A stretch of 64,000 nt of DNA from Bacteroides pyogenes_A (GCF_048595595.1 NZ_CP184347.1), one strand, 5' to 3'; positions 24,328 to 34,268 are shown, counted from the first letter of the stretch. Numbers and translations: made by a program. The notes: a model not told the origin generated them from the letters alone.

Positions 24328-25256
24328 AACGACTGAAATTATTCCTTTTTGTTGCATGCCTCGCTCCTGTTCTGCCAAAAGCACAGGGAATTACAGGCAT
24401 CTATTTCCCGGAAATCATTCCGGACGCGCAATCCACAAGTATGGGAGGCGCCGGATTAGCCGTTACAAACAATCCGAGTATAGCCATTTATCACAATGCT
24501 TCCACCATCGCTTTCTCACAAGAAGTAATGGGGTTCACTTATTCTTACGCAGACATAAAGAACGATCATCCGTTGCACAGCGCGTCTCTCTTTTACCGGA
24601 TGGGGAGGCAAGGAAAACAAGGCTTCACTGCGGCTTTCCGACACGTCAGGGCTCCCGAAATCGTCTATGAAGGGAGTGATAAGCCCTTACGTCCGATGGC
24701 ATGGAGCTTGGGAGCCGGATATTTCAACCGGATAACGGAGAGTTTATCGCTTTCGTTAACACTCCAATACCTGCGCGCCAAAACAATTCTCAACGAAAGC
24801 AAAGGCACGGCTTATGTAGACTTGGGAGCTACTTACCATCAGTATCTGCCGATACTGAATCAAATGGCAACGTGGTCGATAGGTGTTCAGGCGGCCAATT
24901 TAGGAGGAAAATTAGATGGTGTGCGTTTACCTTCGCGGTTAGGCATAGGAAGTGCGATTATCCTCCCGTTCAACATACAGCACAGCCTGCAAATAGCTTG
25001 CGACATCAAATACTTTTTCCCTTCCGATTACCGCAGTTTCGAAACCGCAGTGGGAGCCGAGTACAGTTTCCTCAAATACGGAATCGTTCGTGCCGGATAT
25101 AATTTCGGAGACAAGGACAAATGGGTGGGAAACTATGCAACGTTGGGAGGAGGCATACACTATTGGCCTGTATGTATAGACTTCTCTTATGCTTTGGCAG
25201 CCAATAACAGCTTCATGAACCGCACTTGGCAACTCAGCCTGGGAATCGTTTTCTGA
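24324..25256 (+). CDS. PorV/PorQ-family outer membrane beta-barrel protein
   Basis: The 310-aa protein begins MKRLKLFLFVACLAPVLPKAQG, a signal peptide, and continues with the PorV/PorQ start (PDAQSTSMGGAGLAVTNNPSIAIYHNAS). Alternating amphipathic strands and a terminal LSLGIVF with aromatic last residue indicate an outer-membrane barrel. Its ATG overlaps the TGA of the DUF1460 gene. Relatives are part of the type IX secretion machinery, but no T9SS gene is nearby, so that role is unproven. The 3' end overlaps that of lipB by 23 bp. Confidence 0.8.
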   Translation: MKRLKLFLFVACLAPVLPKAQGITGIYFPEIIPDAQSTSMGGAGLAVTNNPSIAIYHNASTIAFSQEVMGFTYSYADIKNDHPLHSASLFYRMGRQGKQGFTAAFRHVRAPEIVYEGSDKPLRPMAWSLGAGYFNRITESLSLSLTLQYLRAKTILNESKGTAYVDLGATYHQYLPILNQMATWSIGVQAANLGGKLDGVRLPSRLGIGSAIILPFNIQHSLQIACDIKYFFPSDYRSFETAVGAEYSFLKYGIVRAGYNFGDKDKWVGNYATLGGGIHYWPVCIDFSYALAANNSFMNRTWQLSLGIVF

Positions 25257-25896
25257 GTTCGCAACCGAGACGCTGCTTCACTTCGCCCATGGAAACTTCA
25301 TTCTTCAGTTCCCGGCGAAGGGAAGTAACGCCTTTATCGATAAACCCGCAAGGATTTATGTAGCTGAAATAACGTAAATCCGTATTCACGTTCAAGGCCA
25401 ATCCGTGCATCGTAACGTAATGGCTGCTCCGAACCCCGATAGCACAGATTTTTCGTGCGCGTGAAGTATCGGCATCGATCCATACTCCGGTAGCTTTCTC
25501 CAGTCGCCCCGCCTCAATGCCGTAAGAAGCGCAAACATTGATTACGGCCTCTTCCAGAAAATGGACATATTCCTTTAGCCCCATCCGGAACTCTTCAAGA
25601 TTCAATATCGGATAGCAAACCAATTGTCCGGGACCGTGATATGTAATGTCCCCTCCCCGGTCGATATGATAGAGCGTTGCGCCGATAGCTCTCAGTTGTT
25701 CGTCACCGAGCAGCATATTGTTTTCCTTTCCGCTACGTCCTAATGTATATACGTGCGGATGTTCGCAAAATATAATCCCGTTCTCATACGTTTCTCCATG
25801 AGCTTTGGCGCGAACCACCCCGTCAAACCGTTCCGACTGGCGCTTCCACGCCTCGCCGTACCCGATAAGTCCCCAATCAATAATTTCAGTTTTCAT
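25234..25896 (-). CDS. lipB: lipoyl(octanoyl) transferase
   Basis: The 220-aa cytosolic enzyme moves octanoate from acyl carrier protein to the lipoyl domains of dehydrogenases and the glycine cleavage H protein. The core RGGDITYHGPGQLVCYPIL (about 77-95), the KICAIGVRSSHYVTMHGLALNVN stretch with the catalytic Lys and the NPCG Cys (about 187) are all present. Start MKTEIID is preferred over a start three codons upstream. It overlaps the convergent barrel gene by 23 bp. Confidence 0.95.
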   Translation of the reverse strand: MKTEIIDWGLIGYGEAWKRQSERFDGVVRAKAHGETYENGIIFCEHPHVYTLGRSGKENNMLLGDEQLRAIGATLYHIDRGGDITYHGPGQLVCYPILNLEEFRMGLKEYVHFLEEAVINVCASYGIEAGRLEKATGVWIDADTSRARKICAIGVRSSHYVTMHGLALNVNTDLRYFSYINPCGFIDKGVTSLRRELKNEVSMGEVKQRLGCELRKRFPG

Positions 25897-25967
25897 CAAA
25901 AACAAAAGTTATAAAAAATAATCCTTACATATCCTGCAAGAACAGGAGCGCAAGAAAGCCCCCCGGG

Positions 25968-28181
25968 CTACTTCCTTCTACTCAAACTCAATGAATTGAG
26001 TACCACACTCACACTCGAGAAAGCCATAGCGGCACTTGCCAGCATCGGATTCAACAACAGCCCGCTTACGGGAAACAATACGCCGGCGGCAACGGGGATA
26101 CCGATGAGGTTGTAAATGAAAGCCCAAAACAGATTCTGATGAATGAGGCGGACCGTTTGTCTCGACAGTTCAAAAGCTTTCGGAAGAAGTAACAAATCGG
26201 AAGTCATCAGAGTAACCATAGCCACATCCATTGCAATATCTGTTCCTTTCCCCATTGCTATGCTTACATCCGCCACCGCCAATGCCTGAGAGTCATTGAT
26301 GCCATCGCCCACCATCGCCACTTTTTTCCCTTGTTGCTGGAGTTGGCGCACAAAACGCTCCTTGTCATCGGGCAGAGCATCTGCAATGAAATGACGAATA
26401 CCCAGGCGGGAAGCGACTGCCGCACCTACACGCTGGCCGTCGCCCGTAAGCATGTAAATTTCGATTCCTTGCCGTTGAAGTTCTTTTATAGCCTGGGCCG
26501 AAGTTGCTTTAACGGGATCTGCCACGGCAATAATGGCAAGGAGTTCACTTTCACGACCGAAATAGACAATTCCCTGCCCGTCAGCTTCGTATATGGCCAG
26601 CATTTCTGCCATCACATCGGGCAGAACGGCATTAAAATCTTTCAGGAACTTATGGCTTCCCACCCAATAAACAGTCCCTTCACAAACCACTTTTACGCCT
26701 TTACCGGTTATACTTTCAAAACCCTCGAGAACAGCTGGGCGAACTCCCTCCTGTTCGCGGAGAACATCGACAATGGCTCCCGCAAGAGGATGTTCCGACT
26801 TCAATTCGGCTGCCAGCAATATGTTTTTGAATTGCACGTCCTGAGTCTGTGCCCACAACCATCCCGTAGCAGTGGGACGACCTTCCGTCAAAGTACCCGT
26901 TTTATCGAGAACTACCACATCGACTTTTCGCATCTGTTCCAAAGCTACGGCATCTTTTATCAGAATGTGCCGACCGGCAGCTTTGCCTATTCCCACCATC
27001 AATGCGGTAGGAGTAGCCAAACCCAAAGCGCAGGGACAGGCTATGACCAAAACGGATACGGCAGAGAGTACGGCGTAAGATATATATTCCTTGCTCCCGA
27101 TGAGCAACCATAATATAAAAGTAAGAACCGACAAGCCAAGCACTACCGGAACAAAAAAGCCCGTGATACGATCGACAATACGTTGTACCGGAGCTTTACT
27201 GCCCTGCGCATCCTGCACCATACGGATGATACGCGCCAATACCGTCTCTTCCCCTACCTGAGAGGCGGAGATAACAAAAGCTCCGCGCTGATTGATTGTC
27301 CCTGCCAATACTTTGTCACCTGCCTTCTTATCCACCGGAACAGGTTCGCCGCTAATCATGCTTTCATCCACATATGATTCGCCCTCGACAAGGATACCGT
27401 CTACCGGAATCTGCTCGCCCGGACGCACGACTACCGCATCTCCCACCTGCAACTCTTCGATCAAAATTTCTTCCTCCGTGCCGTTTCTCACAATGCGGGC
27501 AACCTTAGGCTGCATCCCCATCAGTTTACGGATAGCTGCCGAAGTATTTCCTTTGGCGCGTTCCTCCATCAATTTGCCTGTCAGCACAAAGGCGATAATC
27601 ACTGCAGAGGCCTCGTAATAGACATGAGGTTCCAGCCCCCGGGAATACCAGAACTCAGGGAAAAACGTGTTGAACATGCTGAACAGAAAAGCGATGGAGG
27701 TGCTCAACGCTACCAACGTATCCATATTGCTGCGCCTTAATTTAGCCTGTTTCCATGCACCGGTAAAAAAAGGACTGCCGAAAAATATCATTACGGGAAT
27801 GGTCAACAGCATTTGTATTTCATTGGAATACGGCAAATCCATCCATAGCATGGAAAACAGAAGCAACGGAACAACCAGAATCCATGCACCGATCACCCTC
27901 CGTTTCAGCCGGCGATAACGTTTCTGTTGTTCTTCCTCGCGACGCTTTTCTTTATGATTTTCTTCGATTATCAAATCGTATCCCGCCGCCAATATCGCCG
28001 CACGGATTTCTCCGGGTGTCAACTGTTCCTTTTCATAAGAGACATTCAAACTGCCCGTAGCAAAGTTGACAGAAGCATCCATTACCCCTGACAGTTTCTT
28101 TACAGTCTTTTCTACATTATTGGCGCATCCTGCACAATGCATGTTAAGCACAGGAAATATTTTTTTTACTATATTACTCAT
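25968..28181 (-). CDS. copper-translocating P1B-type ATPase
   Basis: The 737-aa inner-membrane pump has one N-terminal HMA domain (MHCAGCANNVEK), eight TM helices, the actuator TGE equivalent SGEPVPVDKK, the intramembrane metal site CPC in VIACPCALGLATP, phosphorylation Asp426 in DKTGTLTEG, the HP of KSEHPLAGAI and the hinge GDGINDSQAL. The CPC with one Cys-x-x-Cys domain points to Cu+ export (CopA-type); silver is possible. The -7 box ends 5 bp before the start codon, so the mRNA leader would be only a few nt. No copper chaperone or CueR-like gene is adjacent. Confidence 0.93.
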   Translation of the reverse strand: MSNIVKKIFPVLNMHCAGCANNVEKTVKKLSGVMDASVNFATGSLNVSYEKEQLTPGEIRAAILAAGYDLIIEENHKEKRREEEQQKRYRRLKRRVIGAWILVVPLLLFSMLWMDLPYSNEIQMLLTIPVMIFFGSPFFTGAWKQAKLRRSNMDTLVALSTSIAFLFSMFNTFFPEFWYSRGLEPHVYYEASAVIIAFVLTGKLMEERAKGNTSAAIRKLMGMQPKVARIVRNGTEEEILIEELQVGDAVVVRPGEQIPVDGILVEGESYVDESMISGEPVPVDKKAGDKVLAGTINQRGAFVISASQVGEETVLARIIRMVQDAQGSKAPVQRIVDRITGFFVPVVLGLSVLTFILWLLIGSKEYISYAVLSAVSVLVIACPCALGLATPTALMVGIGKAAGRHILIKDAVALEQMRKVDVVVLDKTGTLTEGRPTATGWLWAQTQDVQFKNILLAAELKSEHPLAGAIVDVLREQEGVRPAVLEGFESITGKGVKVVCEGTVYWVGSHKFLKDFNAVLPDVMAEMLAIYEADGQGIVYFGRESELLAIIAVADPVKATSAQAIKELQRQGIEIYMLTGDGQRVGAAVASRLGIRHFIADALPDDKERFVRQLQQQGKKVAMVGDGINDSQALAVADVSIAMGKGTDIAMDVAMVTLMTSDLLLLPKAFELSRQTVRLIHQNLFWAFIYNLIGIPVAAGVLFPVSGLLLNPMLASAAMAFSSVSVVLNSLSLSRRK

Positions 28182-28186
28182 ATTTA

Positions 28187-28194
28187 CAAAGATA
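28187..28194 (-). promoter_or_regulatory. -7 box of the copper ATPase gene
   Basis: TATCTTTG lies 5 bp from the ATG (TATCTTTG-TAAAT-ATG), which predicts a leaderless or nearly leaderless mRNA. Confidence 0.55.
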
Positions 28195-28313
28195 ATGAGA
28201 AATTAGCGGCATAGAATATTTTTTTGCTTTTTTTATTCGTTGTATCCGTTTATTATCTATATTTGTCGATAAGGAACAATGCGGTAAAAGTTGTAATTAT
28301 AAGAAAAACGATA

Positions 28314-29162
28314 ATGAACAAACAATATGTCAGCCTATTTGCGTTTATACTTTCGGTAAGTATTTATTTATCATCTTGCCACGACAAGATGAACAAAAAT
28401 ACGGGTGTTCTGCGCTTTGACAGCATCCGGATAAATGAAACCGCACATCTTTTCAACGACACAGGCAAACCGGCATGTAATATAAGAATAGGATTCACTT
28501 ATCCGGTGAGATCTTCGGACCCGATATTGAAAGACAGCCTGAATAAACATTTTATTTCCATCTGCTTCGGTGATAAGTTTTCCGGAGAAAAACCGGAAGA
28601 CGTAATCAATCAATACACCCGGAACTACATAGACGAGTACCGTCGCGATTTAGAACCTATGTATCTTGAAGATGAAAAGGATAAAAATAACGATTCATCC
28701 ATAAGAACGTGGTATTCTTATTATAAGAATATAGAAAGCCATGTGCAACTTTACAGGAACGACCTTTTGGTTTATCGTGTAGACTACAATGAATATACGG
28801 GTGGTGCGCACGGAATGTATACTACCATGTATGTAAACATGGATCTCGCTCTGATAAGACCTCTCCTCCTCGAAGATCTTTTCATTGCCGGATACCAGGA
28901 ACCGCTGACAGAGTTGATATGGAATCAATTAATGGCTGACAATCGAGTAACGACTCGTGAAGCATTGGAGGATCTCGGATATGGTTCTACCGGAGAAATC
29001 ATTCCCACCGAAAATTTTTATTTAGACACAAAAGGTATCACCTTTCATTACAATGTATATGACATCACTCCGTATTCCATGGGTGCGGTAGAAGTCACAC
29101 TCCTGTTTGACGCCATAAGACACTTATTAGGAAATAATCCTATTTTAAAAGATTTATGTTAA
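28314..29162 (+). CDS. DUF3298/DUF4163 (RsiV-like) lipoprotein
   Basis: This 282-aa protein is counted from MNKQYVSLFAFILSVSIYLSSC, whose SSC lipobox predicts lipidation at Cys22. An upstream start lacks the signal peptide. The middle (FDSIRINETAHLF, DPILKDSLNKHF) and the C-terminal YEYTGGAHGMYTT-like motif (VDYNEYTGGAHGMYTTMYVN) mark the DUF4163-DUF3298 pair found in RsiV and PdaC. The function in Bacteroidetes is unknown; in Gram-positives the fold senses lysozyme or deacetylates peptidoglycan. Confidence 0.82.
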   Translation: MNKQYVSLFAFILSVSIYLSSCHDKMNKNTGVLRFDSIRINETAHLFNDTGKPACNIRIGFTYPVRSSDPILKDSLNKHFISICFGDKFSGEKPEDVINQYTRNYIDEYRRDLEPMYLEDEKDKNNDSSIRTWYSYYKNIESHVQLYRNDLLVYRVDYNEYTGGAHGMYTTMYVNMDLALIRPLLLEDLFIAGYQEPLTELIWNQLMADNRVTTREALEDLGYGSTGEIIPTENFYLDTKGITFHYNVYDITPYSMGAVEVTLLFDAIRHLLGNNPILKDLC

Positions 29163-29217
29163 CCCTCAATTAAGAATGCAGGGTATTAAATAATTTGTAA
29201 TTTGTATAACTGAAAAA

Positions 29218-29838
29218 GTGGAAATCATACTCAATTATTTTCCGGACCTGACGGAAGAGCAACGCAGACAATTTGCCGCTCTATACGACCTTTACATCGA
29301 TTGGAATTCAAAAATCAACGTGATCTCTCGTAAAGATATAGAAAACCTGTACGAACATCACGTACTTCATTCATTGGGCATTGCAAAATTCGCAAATTTC
29401 CGTCCCGGAACCGCAATCATGGATTTAGGCACGGGAGGCGGTTTCCCGGGCATCCCTTTGTCTATTTTATTCCCCGAAGTGAAATTCCATTTGGTAGACA
29501 GCATTGGTAAAAAAGTACGGGTGGCTACCGAAGTGGCCAACGCAATCGGGTTGAAGAATGCAACTTTCCGCCACGCTCGCGCCGAAGAAGAAAAGCGGAA
29601 GTTCGATTTTGTTATCAGCCGTGCCGTAATGCCCTTGGCGGATTTAGTAAAGATTATTCAGAAAAACATATCTTCCAAACAGCAGAATTCCCTCCCCAAC
29701 GGGTTGATTTGCCTGAAAGGAGGTGAATTAGAACATGAAACGATGTCGTTCAGGCATAAAACGGTAATTCATTGTCTGAGCAACGACTTTAAGGAAGAAT
29801 TCTTTCAAACAAAGAAAGTAGTATATGTGCCAATATAA
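29218..29838 (+). CDS. rsmG: 16S rRNA (guanine-N7) methyltransferase RsmG
   Basis: The 206-aa SAM-dependent enzyme methylates G527 of 16S rRNA (E. coli numbering). Motif I LGTGGGFPGIPLSI (about 69-82), the motif VDSIGKKVRV (about 94-103), HARAEE and FDFVISRAVMPL all match RsmG. The start codon is GTG. It precedes the MBL-fold gene by 21 bp. Confidence 0.94.
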   Translation: MEIILNYFPDLTEEQRRQFAALYDLYIDWNSKINVISRKDIENLYEHHVLHSLGIAKFANFRPGTAIMDLGTGGGFPGIPLSILFPEVKFHLVDSIGKKVRVATEVANAIGLKNATFRHARAEEEKRKFDFVISRAVMPLADLVKIIQKNISSKQQNSLPNGLICLKGGELEHETMSFRHKTVIHCLSNDFKEEFFQTKKVVYVPI

Positions 29839-29859
29839 AACGATACCCCGGTAAAAGCC

Positions 29860-30501
29860 ATGAAAATAAAAAGATTCGAATTCAATATGTTTCCCGTAAA
29901 CTGCTATGTAGTATGGGATGAAACTAAAGAGGCAGTTGTTATCGACCCCGGTTGTTTCTACGAAGAAGAGAAACAAAAACTCAAGAGATTCATACAAGAT
30001 AATGAATTGAGTGTAAAACATCTGCTAAACACACATCTTCATCTCGACCATATCTTCGGAAATCCTTTTATGTTCAAAGAATTCGGCTTATCGGCCGAAG
30101 CCAATAAAGCAGACGAATACTGGATCGATGAGGCTCCCAAGCAAAGCCGGATGTTCGGATTCCAGCTACAGGAAGCCCCCGTGCCGTTGGGAAAATATCT
30201 GCACGACGGAGATATAATTACTTTCGGGAACACGCGATTGGAAGCGATACATGTACCGGGACATTCGCCGGGAAGCCTGGTGTATTATTGCAAAGAAGAG
30301 AATTGCATGTTCTCCGGCGATGTATTATTCCAAGGCAGCATCGGACGGGCCGACTTGGCAGGAGGTAACTTCGACGAGCTGATCGATCACATTTGCAGCC
30401 GTCTGTTTATCCTTCCCAACGAAACGGTCGTTTATCCCGGACACGGCGCACCCACGACTATCGGAATGGAAAAATCGGAAAATCCTTTTTTTAGAAAATA
30501 A
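29860..30501 (+). CDS. metallo-beta-lactamase fold hydrolase (glyoxalase II-like)
   Basis: The 213-aa protein has THLHLDHIFG (HxHxDH, about 58-67), HVPGHSPGSLVYY with a further metal His, the bridging Asp in MFSGDVLFQGSIGR and the late VYPGHG His. All ligands for a dinuclear metal site are present. Proteins of this size and type hydrolyse thioesters such as S-lactoylglutathione or related compounds, but the substrate here is not known. It lies between rsmG and gcvP in a plus-strand run. Confidence 0.92.
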   Translation: MKIKRFEFNMFPVNCYVVWDETKEAVVIDPGCFYEEEKQKLKRFIQDNELSVKHLLNTHLHLDHIFGNPFMFKEFGLSAEANKADEYWIDEAPKQSRMFGFQLQEAPVPLGKYLHDGDIITFGNTRLEAIHVPGHSPGSLVYYCKEENCMFSGDVLFQGSIGRADLAGGNFDELIDHICSRLFILPNETVVYPGHGAPTTIGMEKSENPFFRK

Positions 30502-30566
30502 CCAATAACATCTCTCCGGCCATGTCCGAAAGGAAAACCGGAAAGACAAAAAACTCTATTACCCAT

Positions 30567-33416
30567 ATGAAAACCGATTTGTTATCTGGCCGTCATATCG
30601 GCATCAACGATCAAGACATTTCTCTGATGCTCCGCAAAGTCGGTGTGAGCTCATTGGACGAACTGATTGAAAAAACAATTCCCGCCAACATCAGGCTGAA
30701 GAAACCTCTGGCTTTGCCTGCACCGCTTTCGGAGCACCAATTCCGCAAACATATCGCGGGATTGGCAAGAAAGAATAAAAAATATGCCACCTATATCGGA
30801 ATGGGCTGGTATGACACGATTACTCCGGCGGTTATCCAACGGAATGTTTTTGAGAATCCCGTATGGTACACCTCGTATACTCCTTATCAGGCCGAAGTAT
30901 CTCAGGGAAGACTGGAAGCGTTGATAAATTTTCAAACAGCCGTTTCCGATCTTACAGCCATGCCACTTGCCAACAGCTCCCTGCTCGATGAAGCAACCGC
31001 CGCGGCCGAAGCTGTAAGCATGATGTACACATTACGCTCCCGCGCACAGCAAAAAGCCGAAGCCAACGTAGTTTTTGTGGACGAGAACATTTTCCCGCAA
31101 ACATTGGCGGTGATGACCACGCGCGCCATTCCGCAAGGCATCGAACTTCGTGTAGGAAAATACAAGGAGTTCGAACCTTCGGCAGACGTGTTTGCCTGCA
31201 TCCTGCAATACCCCAATGCCAACGGAAACGCAGAAGACTATGCAGAGTTCACGCAAAAGGCGCATGCAGCCGATTGCAAAGTCGCCGTAGCGGCCGATCT
31301 GCTGAGCCTGGCTCTATTGACTCCTCCGGGAGAATGGGGAGCGGACATCGTATTCGGAACAACCCAACGCTTCGGCATACCTTTGTTTTACGGAGGACCT
31401 TCGGCAGCTTATTTTGCAACGCGCGACGAATACAAACGGAACGTACCGGGACGCATCATCGGGCAATCGAAAGACAAATACGGGAAAACATGTTACCGGA
31501 TGGCTTTGCAGACACGCGAACAGCACATCAAACGCGAAAAGGCGACTTCCAATATCTGCACCGCCCAGGCATTATTGGCCACAATGGCAGGCTTTTATGC
31601 CGTTTATCACGGACAGGAAGGAATCAGAAGCATCGCTTCGCGCATTCACAGTACAGCCGTATTTCTTGAAAAGCAGATTTCGCAATTCGGTTATAGACAA
31701 ATCAATGCGCAATACTTCGATACTTTGCGCTTCGAGCTTCCGGAGCAAGTTTCCGCACAGCAAATTCGCACCATCGCTCTCAGCAAAGAGGTGAATCTCC
31801 GTTATTACGATCATGGCGACGTAGGCTTCAGCATCAATGAAACAACCGATCTGGAAGCGGTCAACGTGCTGCTTTCCGTATTTGCCATCGCAGCCGGAAA
31901 AGATTATCAGAAAGCCGACGATATACCTGCCTTATGCAATATCGACCCGAAACTGCGACGGACAAGCCCGTTCCTGACGCACGAAGTGTTCTGCAAATAC
32001 CATACGGAAACGGAAATGATGCGTTACATCAAACGTTTGGACCGGAAAGATATTTCGCTGGCACATTCGATGATTTCGCTGGGTTCGTGTACGATGAAAC
32101 TCAACGCGGCGTCAGAAATGCTTCCGCTAAGCATGCCCGAACTAATGGGCATACATCCGTTGGTTCCCGAAGATCAGGCGGAAGGATACCGTGAGCTGAT
32201 ACGAAACTTAAGCGACGACCTGAAGACCATTACCGGATTTGCCGGAGTAAGCTTGCAGCCGAATTCGGGAGCGGCCGGCGAATATACGGGACTGCGCGTA
32301 ATCCATAGTTACCTCGAAAGCATCGGACAAGGACACCGCAGGAAAATACTGATTCCGGCGTCGGCTCACGGAACGAATCCGGCATCCGCCATACAAGCCG
32401 GATTTACTACGGTAATCTGTGCCTGCGACGAGCACGGAAACGTAGACATGAACGACCTGCGCGCCAAGGTGGAAGAGAATAAAGACGAATTGGCTGCTTT
32501 AATGATCACATATCCTTCCACACACGGTATTTTCGAAACAGAAATCAAAGAAATCTGTGAGATCATTCATGCTTGCGGCGCACAAGTCTACATGGATGGA
32601 GCCAACATGAACGCGCAGGTGGGGCTGACGAATCCCGGCTTTATCGGAGCAGACGTCTGCCACCTGAACCTGCACAAAACATTCGCTATTCCTCATGGCG
32701 GCGGCGGACCGGGCGTAGGTCCCATTGCCGTGGCGGAACATCTGGTTCCTTTCTTGCCGGGACACACATTATTCGGCGACACTCACAATCAAGTCTCGTC
32801 GGCTCCGTTCGGCAGTGCGGGAGTACTCGCCATCACTTACGGATATATCCGCATGATGGGCACAGAAGGACTGACGCAAGCTACCCAAACGGCCATCCTG
32901 AATGCCAATTATTTAGCTGCCTGCCTGCAAGACACGTACGGCATCGTGTATCGTGGGGCCAATGGTTTCGTAGGTCACGAGATGATTCTGGAATGCCGAA
33001 AGATACATGAGGAAACCGGCATCACGGAGAATGATATCGCCAAACGGTTGATGGACTACGGTTATCACGCTCCTACCCTCTCCTTCCCCGTTCACGGAAC
33101 ATTGATGATCGAACCGACCGAAAGCGAAAGTCTGGCCGAACTGAACAATTTTATAGACGTCATGCAAAACATCTGGAAAGAAATTCAGGAGGTGAAAAGC
33201 GGAGAAGCAGAAAAGGAAGACAACGTATTGGTCAACGCTCCGCATCCCGAATACGAAATTGTAGGCGAAGAATGGAAACATGGCTATACCCGTGAAAAAG
33301 CCGCTTATCCGATAAATAGTGTGCGCGAAAACAAGTTCTGGGTCAATGTGGCGCGTGTAGACAACACGTTGGGAGACCGGAAACTGCTTCCGACCCGCTA
33401 TGGAACATTCGATTAA
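30567..33416 (+). CDS. gcvP: glycine dehydrogenase (decarboxylating), P protein of glycine cleavage
   Basis: This 949-aa PLP enzyme decarboxylates glycine and passes the aminomethyl group to lipoylated H protein. Start MKTDLLSGRHIGIND is preferred to one 15 codons earlier. It is the fused, homodimeric form: two related halves, the first with MGWYDTITPAVIQRN and NPVWYTSYTPYQAEVSQGRLE, the second with PNSGAAGEYTGL, PASAHGTNPASA and the Schiff-base Lys (about 704) in NLHKTFAIPHGGGGPG. The H and T protein genes are not in the window. LipB, which lipoylates the H protein, lies 5 kb away. Confidence 0.96.
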   Translation: MKTDLLSGRHIGINDQDISLMLRKVGVSSLDELIEKTIPANIRLKKPLALPAPLSEHQFRKHIAGLARKNKKYATYIGMGWYDTITPAVIQRNVFENPVWYTSYTPYQAEVSQGRLEALINFQTAVSDLTAMPLANSSLLDEATAAAEAVSMMYTLRSRAQQKAEANVVFVDENIFPQTLAVMTTRAIPQGIELRVGKYKEFEPSADVFACILQYPNANGNAEDYAEFTQKAHAADCKVAVAADLLSLALLTPPGEWGADIVFGTTQRFGIPLFYGGPSAAYFATRDEYKRNVPGRIIGQSKDKYGKTCYRMALQTREQHIKREKATSNICTAQALLATMAGFYAVYHGQEGIRSIASRIHSTAVFLEKQISQFGYRQINAQYFDTLRFELPEQVSAQQIRTIALSKEVNLRYYDHGDVGFSINETTDLEAVNVLLSVFAIAAGKDYQKADDIPALCNIDPKLRRTSPFLTHEVFCKYHTETEMMRYIKRLDRKDISLAHSMISLGSCTMKLNAASEMLPLSMPELMGIHPLVPEDQAEGYRELIRNLSDDLKTITGFAGVSLQPNSGAAGEYTGLRVIHSYLESIGQGHRRKILIPASAHGTNPASAIQAGFTTVICACDEHGNVDMNDLRAKVEENKDELAALMITYPSTHGIFETEIKEICEIIHACGAQVYMDGANMNAQVGLTNPGFIGADVCHLNLHKTFAIPHGGGGPGVGPIAVAEHLVPFLPGHTLFGDTHNQVSSAPFGSAGVLAITYGYIRMMGTEGLTQATQTAILNANYLAACLQDTYGIVYRGANGFVGHEMILECRKIHEETGITENDIAKRLMDYGYHAPTLSFPVHGTLMIEPTESESLAELNNFIDVMQNIWKEIQEVKSGEAEKEDNVLVNAPHPEYEIVGEEWKHGYTREKAAYPINSVRENKFWVNVARVDNTLGDRKLLPTRYGTFD

Positions 33417-33456
33417 AAGATCGTAAAGCAACCTCGACAGCAATTCCGCAGTTTAT

Positions 33457-33487
33457 GGTTCGGACGTTTTCCGCCCGAACCATAAAA
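33457..33487 (+). terminator. terminator after gcvP
   Basis: GGTTCGG (33457-33463) pairs with CCGAACC (33475-33481), followed by an A/T-rich run ATAAAAAAT. This fits a terminator with a weak T tract. Confidence 0.5.
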
Positions 33488-33537
33488 AATGCTTTGCCGC
33501 AGGTGGTTGTCAAAGACATGAAGAGGTGGTAAAAAAA

Positions 33538-33596
33538 GCCCGCCGTGTTTTTTTCAAAGCCCGCCGCCTTTTTTTCAAAGACGGCAGGCTTTTTTT
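33538..33596. repeat. inverse copies of the 21-bp hairpin repeat
   Basis: Two units GCCCGCCG-TG or CC-TTTTTTTCAAA (33538-33558 and 33559-33579) and a partial GACGGCAGGC with a T run follow each other. The first is the exact reverse complement of the unit at 20644-20664. The block lies between gcvP and the convergent nitroreductase gene and should terminate transcription from both sides. Confidence 0.7.
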
Positions 33597-33698
33597 ATTG
33601 TTCTTTTCTCCAAACGACAAGGTGCTGTTTCCGGCAATCTTTTCTTCCCGCAAACCGCTGAGAAAGCAGGAAACAAAACGTGGAAACAACGGGAAAGC

Positions 33699-34268
33699 TT
33701 ATCTCACGATCGTAATACTGCCTGCTTTCACAACCTTTTCTTTCAGCGGAACAAGCGGGTCGGCATATCCCAAAGCAACACATCCGTACACCCGGTGATG
33801 GGGAGGTACGCCAAATGCTGTCAGCAGTTCGCGCACTTCACAATCATCGCAGACAGTACCCGGCTGGTTGATCCAGCAAGAGCCGATACCCAACGAGTGA
33901 GCGGCCAGAAACATATTCTCGATGGCACAGGCACAATCCATCGAAGCCCACCATTGGACAGGTTCATTAGACACAATAACCAATGCCGGAGCATGGTAAT
34001 AACAGCAATAGTTTTCATTGTGTCCGCGCTCTTGCAAACGCGGGTCGTCGCTTCGGGCAAATGCTCCTTTAATGCGGCGATTCAGTTCTTTCAGTTTGTC
34101 GGCATCCTGAATGGCTGTAAAATGCCACGTTTCGTAATGCATTCCATTCGGTGCGTATGTAGCCGCTTCCAGAATCAATTGCAAATCCTCCTCAGCTACC
34201 GGCTGTGAAGTATAGGCACGGATGCTGCGCCGTGTCTTTATATTCTCTAAAACTTCATTTGTCTTCAT
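33699..34268 (-). CDS. nitroreductase-family protein
   Basis: The 189-aa flavoprotein matches the nitroreductase fold: the FMN-phosphate pattern IKTRRSIRAYTSQPVAEEDL (about 10-29), APNGMHYETWHF (about 38-49), AIENMFLAAHSLGIGSCWIN (about 116-135) and a C-terminal GYADPLVPLK. Such enzymes reduce nitro compounds or quinones with NAD(P)H. The natural substrate is unknown. It follows the HpaII-like gene by 70 bp on the same strand and could share its transcript. Confidence 0.92.
   Translation of the reverse strand: MKTNEVLENIKTRRSIRAYTSQPVAEEDLQLILEAATYAPNGMHYETWHFTAIQDADKLKELNRRIKGAFARSDDPRLQERGHNENYCCYYHAPALVIVSNEPVQWWASMDCACAIENMFLAAHSLGIGSCWINQPGTVCDDCEVRELLTAFGVPPHHRVYGCVALGYADPLVPLKEKVVKAGSITIVR

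Noticed and set aside
24324..25256. Type IX secretion system locus around the PorV/PorQ-like gene
   Set aside because: No other T9SS component is in the neighbourhood; the gene is linked to DUF1460 and OPT transporter genes.
30522..30566. N-terminal extension of GcvP (start at 30522)
   Set aside because: The extra 15 residues (MSERKTGKTKNSITH) are not part of the family start; MKTDLLSGRHIG is the normal beginning.
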